DNA of 64,000 nt from an uncultured Lachnospiraceae bacterium (GCA_947591245.1 CANQCY010000003.1:1-64000); one strand, 5' to 3'; positions 55,398-64,000 are shown, counted from the first letter of the stretch. Notes: generated by a model from the letters alone, not told the origin. Translations and numbers: made by a program.

Positions 55398-56465
55398 CTA
55401 TTCCAGATTTAATTTCTCTTTCATTTGCGGAATCATTTCCATAAACACATCGATAATAGTCGGATCAAACTGCGTTCCCCTGCCCTCCATCATAATCTGC
55501 CAAATCCGTTCAAGCGGGCGGATCGGCGGTTTATAAACACGCTCTTCATACAGGGCGTCAAATACGTCGGCCACGGACATAATCCTCGCTGCCAGCGGGA
55601 TGTTTTCGCCTTCCAGTCCGGTCGGGTAACCGCTCCCATCCCAGCGCTCATGGTGATACATGGCGATATCCTGAACGATTTTTACATAATCGTCATCTTC
55701 GACGTCGCCCAGAATCATTTTGATAATCTTCCGGCTTTGCGTGGTATGCGTCTTCATCGTTTCAAATTCTTCGTCCGTCAGCTTTCCCGGTTTCATAAGA
55801 ACGGCGTCCGGAACCTTAATCTTTCCAACGTCATGAAGCGGCGCCGCCTTTCTTAGATCTTCGATAAAGTCCGCTGTCAGCTCATCCGGAAAAAGATGGC
55901 GCTTATACAGTTCTTCCGCGATCATTTTCACATAAATCTGGGTATTTTTGACATGCTTTCCCGTACTTCCGTCACGGCTCTCGATCAGATTCGCCATACC
56001 GATAATGACGGAGTCCTGAATACCGCTGATCCTTCTGGCATCCTCCATCAGCATTTCCGTCTGTTCCTGAACCATTTTCTCCAAATTTCTCTGATAGCGC
56101 TGCAGCTCAATCGTCTTGCTCACGCGGCTCAAAAGCACATCCGGTATAAACGGCTTTGCGACAAAATCCACCGCCCCCATCTGAAAGCACCGTATCTCTG
56201 TCTCCGCCTGATTGTCCGCAGTCAAAAAAATAACGGGTATCGACGCAGTGTCCGTGTTTTGCAAAATATGCTCCATCACCTCAAAACCATCCATTTCGGG
56301 CATGTTAATATCCAGCAAAATCAAATCCGGATGATTATTTTCCAGATATTTAAGAGCAGCCATGCCGGAATTAGTAGCAGCGATACGGTAATCCGGCAAA
56401 AGAATTTTCTGCGCCAGTGTCAGATTCGTTTTGTCATCATCCACAACTAATATAATGTTCTTCAT
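55398..56465 (-). CDS. Response regulator with HD-GYP domain (c-di-GMP phosphodiesterase type)
   Basis: 355 aa. Receiver at about 1-120 (LVVDDDKTNL, phospho-Asp in LILLDINMPEMDG, Lys in AKPFIP), a coiled linker (about 120-160), then HD-GYP: KHVKNTQIYV, AAPLHDVGKIKVPDAVLMKPGKL, HHERWDGSGYPTGLEGENIPL and SVADVFDAL. The HD pair and the GYP loop are complete, so it should hydrolyse c-di-GMP. GAGAGGAAG precedes the ATG at 56465. First gene of the signalling cassette. Confidence 0.94.
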   Translation of the reverse strand: MKNIILVVDDDKTNLTLAQKILLPDYRIAATNSGMAALKYLENNHPDLILLDINMPEMDGFEVMEHILQNTDTASIPVIFLTADNQAETEIRCFQMGAVDFVAKPFIPDVLLSRVSKTIELQRYQRNLEKMVQEQTEMLMEDARRISGIQDSVIIGMANLIESRDGSTGKHVKNTQIYVKMIAEELYKRHLFPDELTADFIEDLRKAAPLHDVGKIKVPDAVLMKPGKLTDEEFETMKTHTTQSRKIIKMILGDVEDDDYVKIVQDIAMYHHERWDGSGYPTGLEGENIPLAARIMSVADVFDALYEERVYKPPIRPLERIWQIMMEGRGTQFDPTIIDVFMEMIPQMKEKLNLE

Positions 56466-56521
56466 TCGCTTCCTCTCCCGCTCGAAAATCAATGTTTACT
56501 ACAAGGACGCCATATAGACAA

Positions 56522-56576
56522 AATGATAGTGCAACCGTACATTCACCAACAGACATCCGGTTCACTATCATTTTTT
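56522..56576. terminator. Terminator between rpsO and the signalling genes
   Basis: Long inverted repeat with ATGATAGTG and AACCG arms pairing with CGGTT and CACTATCAT; T runs at both ends. On the minus strand it follows the rpsO stop by about 30 nt, so rpsO is mostly expressed alone. Confidence 0.75.
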
Positions 56577-56603
56577 CACTGTTTTGCCGTTGCCAACACA
56601 GCC

Positions 56604-56870
56604 TTACTTTCTCAATCCAAGTTTCGCAATCAAAGCGCGGTAACCTTCAAGATCCGTTCTCTTGAGATAATCAAGAAGTCCGCGTCTTTTACCGACCATT
56701 TTCAAAAGCCCGCGGCGTGAGTGGTGGTCTTTCTTATTCTCCTTCAAATGCTCCGTAAGTACGTTGATCCTCTCTGTCAAAAGGGCAACCTGCACTTCCG
56801 GTGATCCCGTGTCATTCGGCGTCCTGCCGTATTCCTTGATAATCTCTGCTTTCCTTTCCGTCGCAATCAT
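56604..56870 (-). CDS. rpsO: Ribosomal protein uS15
   Basis: 88 aa of the 30S subunit, binds 16S rRNA at a three-way junction. [43 protein letters not shown] pattern, then [28 protein letters not shown] lies 10 nt before the ATG. Own promoter at 56966-56994 and a leader with possible pseudoknot. Confidence 0.98.
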   Translation of the reverse strand: MIATERKAEIIKEYGRTPNDTGSPEVQVALLTERINVLTEHLKENKKDHHSRRGLLKMVGKRRGLLDYLKRTDLEGYRALIAKLGLRK

Positions 56871-56960
56871 CTTTGACGTACCTCCATAAAAATATTATAA
56901 ACGCCAATCACTAAGAACCGGCCGGAGTGATCCTGGTTCTGAGCGCTGGTTCGTTTTTCA
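56871..56960 (-). promoter_or_regulatory. rpsO leader with a possible pseudoknot
   Basis: About 88 nt from the predicted start to the ATG. Two 6-bp pairings interlock: ATCACT/AGTGAT (56907-56912 with 56926-56931) and AGAACC/GGTTCT (56914-56919 with 56935-56940). This is an H-type arrangement. S15 represses its own mRNA through structured leaders in several bacteria. Not folded by program. Confidence 0.45.
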
Positions 56961-56965
56961 TAACT

Positions 56966-56994
56966 ATATTATCATAAAAAGCCTGTAATGTAAA
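56966..56994 (-). promoter_or_regulatory. rpsO promoter
   Basis: On the minus strand TTTACA (56994-56989), 17 bp, TAATAT (56971-56966). Confidence 0.7.
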
Positions 56995-57058
56995 GAATTT
57001 ATTTTTATCGCTTCGGATTGCATCAAATTCAATCGGCCGCCCGAAAAAAGGATTGATT

Positions 57059-57086
57059 TTGAACAACGTTTCATGTATCATAATAG
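57059..57086 (+). promoter_or_regulatory. Promoter of the potassium uptake genes
   Basis: TTGAAC (57059-57064), 16 bp, TAATAG (57081-57086), about 27 nt before the first ATG. Confidence 0.45.
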
Positions 57087-57113
57087 AAAAAAGCAGGAGG
57101 TCGCACATCGGAT

Positions 57114-58457
57114 ATGCTATACAAATGGCTATATAAAATCAGCCCCACCAGAATCATCGCGCTCAGCTTTATCGCAGTTATACTGACCGGAACCATCCTG
57201 CTCTCTCTTCCGGCAGCGTCCCGGACAGGACAATGGACAAGTCCGCTTGACGCGCTGTTTACTTCGACGAGCGCCACATGCGTGACCGGATTAATTGTTG
57301 CCGATACGTTTACAAAGTGGTCTCTTTTCGGACAGCTTGTCATTCTTACCATGATACAGATCGGCGGAATCGGGCTGATGACTGTCATCTCCATGGTATT
57401 TATCCTTCTGAAAAGAAAACTCAATATGCAGGAACGAAAAGTCCTGATGCAGGCAGCGGGAAATATTCAGGTGGGCGGCATGGTGAGGCTGATCCAACGG
57501 ATTTTCGCGGGAACGGCTATCATTGAAGGCATGGGGGCAGCTCTGCTCTCCATCCGATTCATTCCGAAACTCGGGTGGGCGGAAGGGATCTATTATGCTA
57601 TTTTCCACTCCATCTCCGCTTTTTGCAATGCCGGTTTTGACCTGATGGGACAGTTTCATGCCTTTTCCTCATTTACGGACTGGCAGGACGACTGGCTCGT
57701 CAACCTCACTCTGGCGTCGCTTATTATCATTGGAGGGATCGGTTTCCTCGTATGGGAAGATATTTTAAAAAACAAATTCAAATTCTCTCGTTATACCCTG
57801 CATTCCAAACTCATACTAATCGCAGCAGGCATTCTTCTGATAGCGGGCGCTGCCGGGTACTTTATCTTTGAATCCAGTTACACGATGAAAGGCGATGGCA
57901 TCGCAGAACGGCTTTTGAAATCATTTTTCGCATCCGCTACGATGCGGACGGCAGGGTTCAATACGATTGATTACAGCCGAATGTCCCCCTCTTCCATTCT
58001 CCTGTCCGACGTCCTTATGCTGATCGGCGGCAGCCCGGGGTCTACGGCAGGCGGGATTAAGACAACGACGATCACGGTCATATTCATTGCCATGGCGTCC
58101 ATGGCCCACGGCAATTCCGACATCACCATTTTCAGAAAACGCCTGGGAAAAGACCTTGTCAAACAGGCAGCAGTCATCCTTGTCGTATATCTGACTTACA
58201 TTATGCTGGGTACGATGCTCATCTGCCATCTTGAGGGCATCGATCTGTCCACTGTAGTATTTGAAGTAACTTCCGCCGTCTGCACTGTCGGCGTGACAAT
58301 GGGCATCACCCCCGCCCTCGGCACGGTATCCCGCATTTTACTTATCGTACTGATGTACAGCGGGCGCATCGGCGGATTTTCGCTAATGCTTGTATTTGGT
58401 GAATTAGATAAAAAAACGCCGTTAAAAAGACCAAAGGAAAAAATATTAATCGGCTGA
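57114..58457 (+). CDS. ktrB: Potassium uptake membrane subunit, TrkH/KtrB family
   Basis: 447 aa, four M1-P-M2 repeats. Filter-type loops are visible: SATCVTGLIV, HSISAFCNAGFD, ATMRTAGFNTID and SAVCTVGVTMG, each with the conserved Gly. It forms the K+ (Na+-coupled) pore. The binding site GGAGG is 13 nt before the ATG, longer than usual. The regulatory RCK subunit follows at once. Confidence 0.93.
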   Translation: MLYKWLYKISPTRIIALSFIAVILTGTILLSLPAASRTGQWTSPLDALFTSTSATCVTGLIVADTFTKWSLFGQLVILTMIQIGGIGLMTVISMVFILLKRKLNMQERKVLMQAAGNIQVGGMVRLIQRIFAGTAIIEGMGAALLSIRFIPKLGWAEGIYYAIFHSISAFCNAGFDLMGQFHAFSSFTDWQDDWLVNLTLASLIIIGGIGFLVWEDILKNKFKFSRYTLHSKLILIAAGILLIAGAAGYFIFESSYTMKGDGIAERLLKSFFASATMRTAGFNTIDYSRMSPSSILLSDVLMLIGGSPGSTAGGIKTTTITVIFIAMASMAHGNSDITIFRKRLGKDLVKQAAVILVVYLTYIMLGTMLICHLEGIDLSTVVFEVTSAVCTVGVTMGITPALGTVSRILLIVLMYSGRIGGFSLMLVFGELDKKTPLKRPKEKILIG

Positions 58458-58473
58458 TATTGTGGAGGTAAAT

Positions 58474-59130
58474 ATGAAATCTATTTTAGTCGTCGGCATG
58501 GGTACTCTCGGGAGATGCCTTGCCCAGAAAATGCAGGAATTAGGTAACGATGTAATGATTATTGACAAAGACGAAGATCTCATTCAGGAACTGTCGTCGG
58601 TTTTTGACGATGCGGTTGCCGGAGACTGCACCAATCCGGACGTCTTAAAGAGCATCGGCGTAAACAATTTTGATATTTGTTTTGTCGCAATCGGGGAAAA
58701 TTTCTACTCGTCACTGGAAATCACTTCCCTTTTAAAGGAATTAGGGGCCGCTTACGTCGTATCCAAAGCAAAACAGGCGAGGCAGGCGGATTTTCTGAAA
58801 AAGATCGGAGCGGATGAAGTCTTTTTCCCAGAACGGGAAATCGCTGAAAAACTGGCAATCCGTTATAATGCCACCAATATTTTTGACTATATCGAGCTGA
58901 CCTCAGACTGTTCTATTTTTGAAATACCGATTATTCCGGAGTGGGTAGGCAAATCCATTATAGAAATTAATGTCCGTCAGAAATATAATGTCAATATTAT
59001 CGCCATAAAAAGCGGACAAAGCATAGATCCCTTGCCCGGAGGCGATTACCGCTTTCAAAATGACGACCATATCGTAGTGATCGGGAAGTCAAAAGACGTT
59101 TTCGAATTATCTGCTAAGACCATAAGGTAA
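58474..59130 (+). CDS. ktrA: Potassium uptake regulatory subunit, TrkA/KtrA family (RCK)
   Basis: 218 aa. RCK_N Rossmann motif VVGMGTLGRCLAQKM near the N-terminus with acidic IIDKDED; RCK_C from about 140 (IFEIPIIPEWVGKSIIEINVR, DDHIVVIGK). Binds nucleotide and gates KtrB. GGAGG is 5 nt before the ATG at 58474, 16 nt after ktrB. Confidence 0.93.
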   Translation: MKSILVVGMGTLGRCLAQKMQELGNDVMIIDKDEDLIQELSSVFDDAVAGDCTNPDVLKSIGVNNFDICFVAIGENFYSSLEITSLLKELGAAYVVSKAKQARQADFLKKIGADEVFFPEREIAEKLAIRYNATNIFDYIELTSDCSIFEIPIIPEWVGKSIIEINVRQKYNVNIIAIKSGQSIDPLPGGDYRFQNDDHIVVIGKSKDVFELSAKTIR

Positions 59131-59150
59131 AAAGGCGCCCGCGGCGCTTT

Positions 59151-59185
59151 AAATCCCCCGAAATCATAGAGCTTTCGGGGGATTT
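59151..59185. terminator. Hairpin between convergent ktrA and the ABC permease gene
   Basis: AAATCCCCCGAAA/TTTCGGGGGATTT, a 13-bp perfect stem with a 9-nt loop, placed 20 nt after ktrA and 8 nt after the permease stop. T tracts are short. Confidence 0.7.
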
Positions 59186-59192
59186 CGCTTTC

Positions 59193-60338
59193 TCACGCGC
59201 TTCTTTTCATTCTCAGGCATGCCAGTCCGGCACAGATGACGGCAATTCCGAACAATAGATCGATTCCCATAAATCCCATAACCGGCGCCACGGAGTCGCC
59301 GGAGGCGTACCCGTCGATCCACTCGCATGCCCTGACATACCAATAGGATGGGATAAAGTGCGCGGCACAAACGATCCCGTCCCCCATCAGCCGCAGCGGG
59401 ACAAACACGCCGCCAAGGAAGCTGAATCCCAGACCGACGACGTTTGCGGTCATGGAAATAATATTCTGGTTCGCCGCCAGTTGCCCGATCAAAAATGTAA
59501 TTCCGAGCGCAGTCACAAGAAAACAGATTTCATTGGCGGCAAATAACAGTCCCCGCATCGAAAAAACGTCCAGACGCAATGCCGTCAAAAGCAGGCTGTG
59601 CAGTACGACGAGCCCGAGACCCGCCGTAACCATGCCGCCATACAATTCGAGGTTCATTTTCCCCATCGGATATGGCGAGCTCTGAATCCTGTCCCTGACG
59701 TCTTTTTGGCGAAACACGATAAGAATCGGCCCGATTGCTCCAATGCAGATGGCAAGATAAATGTACGGCAGCAGCTGGTAATAGTAATACTCTTTTGAAT
59801 GCGCGCCGCCGCTCCGGCTGTCAGCCAGCGTAACATCAACTTCTTTTTCCAGAGCGCTCTCCGTTTTCTCCACCGCCTCAGTCTCGGAAAATCCGCCAGC
59901 GGTATAACTGCGAAAAATCCTCACATAACCGTTCGCCTGATTTTCAAACAGCTCGCCGTATACCGTTCCCGGCACGGCTGTGATTTCCAGCAGCCGCACG
60001 TCCCTTCCATCCCGAACCGCCTCGCCGAATCCCTTTTTAATGCGGATGGCGCAAGTGAGGTTTCGTTCATAAATTTCATCCTGTATCAGCTCCGGGTCAT
60101 CCTCCATCTCTTTTTTTTCGTTGCCCTTTGACAGATATTCGATTATGCTCCCGCTCACCACGGAATTATCTTCATCAAATACAGCGAAACTGCACGATGA
60201 AGCTTCAAACATAGCTTCGTCGGGATCCTTGCCCTGTGATGAAATAAGCGTGGAAATGGTCATAAAAATGGCAAGATACATGATTACCGTACCCTTCCGT
60301 TTGTTTAATATCCGAAAAAAGCTTTTATAAACTTGCAT
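59193..60338 (-). CDS. ABC-2 type permease
   Basis: 381 aa. One N-terminal membrane segment (TVIMYLAIFMTISTLI), a large extracytoplasmic domain (about 45-195), then five membrane helices; same layout as bacteriocin/drug export permeases (YhgE/Pip-like to DrrB). Overlaps its partner permease by 14 nt. With the ATPase at 61463 it forms a three-gene exporter. Substrate unknown. Confidence 0.85.
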   Translation of the reverse strand: MQVYKSFFRILNKRKGTVIMYLAIFMTISTLISSQGKDPDEAMFEASSCSFAVFDEDNSVVSGSIIEYLSKGNEKKEMEDDPELIQDEIYERNLTCAIRIKKGFGEAVRDGRDVRLLEITAVPGTVYGELFENQANGYVRIFRSYTAGGFSETEAVEKTESALEKEVDVTLADSRSGGAHSKEYYYYQLLPYIYLAICIGAIGPILIVFRQKDVRDRIQSSPYPMGKMNLELYGGMVTAGLGLVVLHSLLLTALRLDVFSMRGLLFAANEICFLVTALGITFLIGQLAANQNIISMTANVVGLGFSFLGGVFVPLRLMGDGIVCAAHFIPSYWYVRACEWIDGYASGDSVAPVMGFMGIDLLFGIAVICAGLACLRMKRSA

Positions 60339-61449
60339 ACTTGCTCCTCCTTACCATCAGAAAGCTCACAACTGCCAGAACAAGCGTCATCGCCGCCAGT
60401 ATCGTCATATTTTCCATAAAACGGTCATATGTGCCGTACACATTCAGCGCATAAAAAGAATCACAGATCAGCGCCGCCGGATTGACGTCGTTGGCGATCG
60501 GAATATGCCGTTCAATCCAGTTCCGGATGCCCGAAACCATCAGATCGCTGCATGCGCTGAAAAACAGGCTTACGCCGACCAGCATACTGATCTTTACGCC
60601 CTGACTGACCCTTGGCAGCGAACCGGCCAGCACGCCGATGATCGTCCCCAGACTGCTTCCAAGCAGTAAAAGCAGAAGCATAGCGGCATATTTATCTCCC
60701 ACGTTGATTTTAAGAACAAATTTCATGTACGCAAGCAGCAGGCTGACAATGATAAACTGCAGGCATTCACTGACAAGAAATTCAGTTATAATAATGGCCA
60801 TCTTCCGCGTCGGCGTAACTCCCCTTCTCTGTCCAAGGGCGCATACGTCAGCTTGCACCTTGCAGACACGGTCACAGCTGGCGAACGACCCGAACAGGCA
60901 GGTCATGGCAAATATTGCGTAAAAATAACTGACTACGTTGTCCTGATTGCCGGAACCGCATGATTTCCGTATGCAACACTGAACCTCATCGTTCAAGCTG
61001 TCCGCCGCCTGCCGCATATGTTCCGGATGCTCGGCCGCAACATCGCTGACCGCTATCCCGTTTTGCTGAACCTGCTGTAATATCATCTTCAAAATGGTCT
61101 CATCCATGCCGTTCTCCTTTACTTTCAAATGCATGTCTGCGCCATAAACAATCCCTTTCACCGTCCCGTCCGCCAGAAGGCGTTCAGCCTCATCCTCTTC
61201 TACCCAGTACGCCTGAATGACCTGTTCCCCACCCTCTTCCGACAATGCCGAAAATACCTGTTTCATTACAGAGCTCTCTGACACAATCGCTGTCGGAATG
61301 GCATGAAACTTTTCCGTGGCCTCAAAAATATCGCCAAAGGCAAGGTACATAAATGTAGACAGGGCAAATGGAAAAATAAAGCTCCAAAATATAATTTCTT
61401 TCGTCCTGACGACAGACTTTACCCCATACCTAAACAAATGCCCGAACAT
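60325..61449 (-). CDS. ABC-2 type permease
   Basis: 374 aa, paralogous layout: one N-terminal helix (IIFWSFIFPFALSTFMYLA), an external domain (about 45-170), then helices ending before LVRRSKYASL-type basic tail. Cys-rich spot CCIRKSCGSGN around residue 162. Begins 13 nt after the ATPase gene. Confidence 0.85.
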   Translation of the reverse strand: MFGHLFRYGVKSVVRTKEIIFWSFIFPFALSTFMYLAFGDIFEATEKFHAIPTAIVSESSVMKQVFSALSEEGGEQVIQAYWVEEDEAERLLADGTVKGIVYGADMHLKVKENGMDETILKMILQQVQQNGIAVSDVAAEHPEHMRQAADSLNDEVQCCIRKSCGSGNQDNVVSYFYAIFAMTCLFGSFASCDRVCKVQADVCALGQRRGVTPTRKMAIIITEFLVSECLQFIIVSLLLAYMKFVLKINVGDKYAAMLLLLLLGSSLGTIIGVLAGSLPRVSQGVKISMLVGVSLFFSACSDLMVSGIRNWIERHIPIANDVNPAALICDSFYALNVYGTYDRFMENMTILAAMTLVLAVVSFLMVRRSKYASL

Positions 61450-61462
61450 ACAAATCCCCCTT

Positions 61463-62401
61463 CTAATCCCGCAGCCCTTTTCCGGTAATTTCCAGAAACA
61501 CGTCGTTGAGCGTTGGCATTTCCGTATAGACGGCGCCGTATGCGATGTTATTTTCGTTCATAAAATGGAGTACGCTGATGAGATTCTGCGTTCCCCCGCT
61601 GAAGTATATTTTCAGCTGCCCGTCTTCGTATGCCGCCTTATAGACATGCGGGATTTCACGCAACCTTTCGATCTGTTCCTCCGGGCAATCCAACACTTCA
61701 AGCGTGACCGTTTCCGTATTTTTAATCATCCTCTTCAGCTCTTCTTTTGTTCCGACCGCAATAATTTTTCCCTTGTCCATAATCGCGATTCGGGTACAGA
61801 TCTGCTCTACCTCTTCCATGTAATGCGAGGTATAAATAATTGTCGCCCCCTGGCCTCTAAGCTCGACAATGCCCTCCAGAATCCGGTTTCTGCTCTGAGG
61901 GTCGACTGCCACAGTCGGCTCGTCAAAAAAAATCAATTTGGGCTTATGGGCAATACCGCAAGCGATATTGAGCCGCCGAAGCAGACCGCCGGACAGTTTT
62001 TTCGGATAAAATTTGCGGAATTCCTCCAGCCTTACGAATGCAATCGCTTCTTCTACATATTTTTTCCGGAGTTCTTTATCCCTGATATAGAGTCCGCAGA
62101 AATAATCAATATTTTCATATACGGTAAGTTCGTCGAAAACGGCGACGTTCTGCAGAACCACGCCGATATCCTTTTTAATATCATACGAATCCGGTTTCAT
62201 TTCCTTTCCGAACACGCATATGCTTCCTTTGTCATATTTTAACAGCGACAGGATGCAGTTGATCGTCGTCGTTTTTCCAGAGCCATTCGGCCCAAGAAGC
62301 CCGAATATCTCCCCTTCCTCAATCTCCAGATTGAAGTGGTCGAGGGCGACAAGCTCTTTGTACCGCTTCACAAGATTTTTTACTTCTATCACCGCTCCCA
62401 T
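61463..62401 (-). CDS. ABC transporter ATP-binding protein
   Basis: 312 aa. Walker A GLLGPNGSGKTTTINC, Q-loop VVLQNVAVF, signature LSGGLLRRLNIA, Walker B LIFFDEPTVAVDPQ and H-loop TSHYMEEVEQ. C-terminal extension of about 80 aa as in drug/lantibiotic exporters. GGAGGAAATT precedes the ATG at 62401. Divergent from the kinase gene. Confidence 0.93.
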   Translation of the reverse strand: MGAVIEVKNLVKRYKELVALDHFNLEIEEGEIFGLLGPNGSGKTTTINCILSLLKYDKGSICVFGKEMKPDSYDIKKDIGVVLQNVAVFDELTVYENIDYFCGLYIRDKELRKKYVEEAIAFVRLEEFRKFYPKKLSGGLLRRLNIACGIAHKPKLIFFDEPTVAVDPQSRNRILEGIVELRGQGATIIYTSHYMEEVEQICTRIAIMDKGKIIAVGTKEELKRMIKNTETVTLEVLDCPEEQIERLREIPHVYKAAYEDGQLKIYFSGGTQNLISVLHFMNENNIAYGAVYTEMPTLNDVFLEITGKGLRD

Positions 62402-62498
62402 AATTTCCTCCGTTCCGGAGCATCCGCTCCACTTTGAATTCGTATTCATGATATCAAATCCCCGTCGGATTGAACAGTGAAAATACTCACGGATTTTC

Positions 62499-62521
62499 AT
62501 GACATTTGTCATTCTTGTCAT
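62499..62521. promoter_or_regulatory. Palindrome with an extra half-site ahead of the two-component genes
   Basis: Perfect palindrome ATGACATTTGTCAT (62499-62512) followed by a further TGTCAT (62516-62521) that overlaps the -35 of the kinase promoter. Candidate site for the NarL-type regulator encoded downstream, in the divergent spacer with the exporter. Confidence 0.5.
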
Positions 62522-62543
62522 TTAAGCCAGAATGGGATATACT
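62515..62543 (+). promoter_or_regulatory. Promoter of the kinase-regulator pair
   Basis: TTGTCA (62515-62520), 17 bp, TATACT (62538-62543), 50 nt before the kinase ATG. Confidence 0.7.
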
Positions 62544-62592
62544 TGTCTAAAGGATTGCACGGAAAAATTCTTTTGGAAAAGGAGGACGGCAG

Positions 62593-63675
62593 ATGAAACA
62601 TCTGGGAAACAAAGCGCTGGTTTATCTTTTATGCGCCACATTGCTGAACGGGCTTTCCGATTACACGATTGCCGCCGTTGCCTGCATGTCTGCGGTCGCC
62701 GCTGCCTGTCTCGGCACTTTCTTTCATGCCCCGAAACCATTTTTCTGCCTTTGCCTCGCATATTGTGCCGCAGCGCCGTTCTTTCCCGTTTTCTCTATCT
62801 TCCTGCCCGTTTTTTTCTATGACGCCGCCGGCCGCGCGATGGGCTCCAAAGCTTCTGTCGCCTGCATACTGGCCGCAATGCTTCTTTCGCTCCACGCCCA
62901 GCCTCTTTCCACCGCCATAAGCCTTTTGATCTTCTCTGCCATCTCTTATGTATTGCAATATAACTGCTCCAAGTTAGACGAACTGACAAAACAGTTTCAC
63001 CGCTACCAGGACGACAGCTCCGAATCATTTCTTTCTCTCCGGCAGAAAAACCAGGCGCTCATTGCGAAACAGGATTATGAAATCAATCTGGCAACCCTGT
63101 CCGAGCGGAACCGTATTGCGAGGGAAATCCATGACAATGTCGGACATATGCTAACCCGGTCGATTCTTCAAACCGGAGTGCTTGAGGTCATCAACAAAGA
63201 CAAGGCCCTCTCCGGTCCGCTCAAGGACTTACACGCAACTCTGGATTCCGCCATGACAAGCATCCGGAACAGCGTCCACGATCTCCACGACGAAGCCGTA
63301 AATTTACAATTTGCGCTCTCCCATATCGCAAAAACGGCTTCCATCAACGTCCATCTGGATTACGACGTGGAAACGGATATGCCGAAAGAGATGAAATACG
63401 CTTTTATCGCCATCGTCAGGGAAGCGGTCAATAATACGCAGAAACACAGCGACGCCGACCGGATCAGGATCATTGTCAAAGAACATCCCGCACTGTATCA
63501 GCTTTCAATCGAGGACAACGGAACCTGTCCCGATGAAACAGGGAGGCAGCCGGCGCCGGACGCATCGTGCGGTATCGGTCTTGCAAATATGGAGGAACGG
63601 ATCTGCGCATTAAACGGAAATATCCGGTTCTCATGGGAACATGGCTTCCGGATCTTTATTTCCATTATGAAATGA
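62593..63675 (+). CDS. NarL-partner sensor histidine kinase (HisKA_3 type)
   Basis: 360 aa. Several membrane helices in residues 5-125, a coiled segment, then phospho-His in LSERNRIAREIHDNVGHML (about residue 181) and HATPase box (IVREAVNNTQKHS, IEDNGTCPD, CGIGLANMEERI). Resembles LiaS/DesK-like sensors with few external residues. GGAGG precedes the ATG. Divergent from an ABC exporter, a common pairing for lantibiotic or membrane stress response. Confidence 0.9.
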   Translation: MKHLGNKALVYLLCATLLNGLSDYTIAAVACMSAVAAACLGTFFHAPKPFFCLCLAYCAAAPFFPVFSIFLPVFFYDAAGRAMGSKASVACILAAMLLSLHAQPLSTAISLLIFSAISYVLQYNCSKLDELTKQFHRYQDDSSESFLSLRQKNQALIAKQDYEINLATLSERNRIAREIHDNVGHMLTRSILQTGVLEVINKDKALSGPLKDLHATLDSAMTSIRNSVHDLHDEAVNLQFALSHIAKTASINVHLDYDVETDMPKEMKYAFIAIVREAVNNTQKHSDADRIRIIVKEHPALYQLSIEDNGTCPDETGRQPAPDASCGIGLANMEERICALNGNIRFSWEHGFRIFISIMK

Positions 63676-63694
63676 TAGGGAGGTAATTTAACCG

Positions 63695-64000
63695 ATGAAA
63701 ATATGTATTGTAGATGACGACCAGCTCGTTGCCCTCTCGCTAAAAACAATTTTAGAAGCAAGCGGTCAGGTGGAAATTGCAGGAATAGGAAACAGCGGTG
63801 AAGAGGCGATTCGCCTTTACGATGAACAGAGCCCGGACGTCCTTTTGATGGATATCCGCATGAAAAACATGACTGGCCTGGAGGCAGCCATGGATATCTT
63901 AAACCGGCATCCACAGGCAAAGATCCTTCTTCTCACAACATTTTCAGATGACGAATACATTGTAAAAGCATTACATATCGGAGTTAAGGGATATATCCTG
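63695..64000 (+). CDS. NarL-type response regulator (partial, cut by window end)
   Basis: First 102 codons only. Receiver with VDDDQLVAL acidic pocket, phospho-Asp in LLMDIRMKNMTG and the Thr/Lys switch in LLTTFSDDEYI and VKGYIL. The LuxR-type HTH expected after it lies beyond the window. GGGAGG precedes the ATG, 19 nt after the kinase stop. Confidence 0.9.
   Translation, partial: MKICIVDDDQLVALSLKTILEASGQVEIAGIGNSGEEAIRLYDEQSPDVLLMDIRMKNMTGLEAAMDILNRHPQAKILLLTTFSDDEYIVKALHIGVKGYIL

Overview
The window looks like chromosomal DNA from a Lachnospiraceae-type clostridium (low to moderate GC Firmicute). Supporting points are the gene order plsX-rnc-smc-ftsY and tepA-ftsK/spoIIIE, the cmk-ispH-rpsA run, a short HisG with HisZ, a GerMN lipoprotein, HydF, KtrAB-like potassium uptake, and DUF5688 and DUF4317 proteins. 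The last two are families I associate with this group. Ribosome binding sites are strong GGAGG types and most genes lie on the minus strand in tight, often overlapping operons. I saw no phage, CRISPR array or transposase.

Layout. 1-2300: a tRNA-Arg, then a DUF5688 gene split by a 776-nt group II intron without a reverse transcriptase ORF. 2300-7200: gdhA, a CYTH protein, signal peptidase I, rbgA, a second signal peptidase homologue whose catalytic Ser and Lys are both replaced, and rplS with a structured leader. 7200-28500: a long minus-strand run. In transcription order it is relQ, folD, rimO, a pgsA-cinA fusion, a GerMN lipoprotein, a BaiN-like flavoprotein, cmk, ispH, rpsA, cheR, plsX, rnc, smc, ftsY, ilvA, hisZ, hisG, hisD, hisK. 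28600-32900: a ferredoxin converges on an NAD-salvage operon (pncA-pncB-nrtR) that continues into hydF and is preceded by a promoter with two near-identical operator-like repeats. 33000-42000: a DUF4317 protein, a double-domain PPK2, an aconitase-family hydratase, pyrB-pyrI, bioY with two BirA-type operators, and fhs. 42000-57000: tepA-ftsK-ATPgrasp-ATPgrasp-fhs, then pnp, and a signalling cassette (REC-HD-GYP, HK-REC-HPt, HK-REC-DegV, Nudix) that separates pnp from rpsO. 57000-64000: KtrAB-like potassium uptake, and an ABC-2 exporter divergent from a two-component system cut by the window end.

The most notable items are the ORF-less group II intron, whose predicted splicing restores the DUF5688 reading frame and whose 6+6 bp exon-recognition pairings can be read directly; the histidine kinase-receiver-DegV fusion within a three-gene signalling cassette; the signal peptidase homologue lacking both catalytic residues; the 54-bp in-frame tandem repeat that extends RimO and copies a ribosome binding site; the PgsA-CinA fusion; and a possible pseudoknot in the rpsO leader. 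Functions are read from sequence motifs by eye. No database search or folding program was run.
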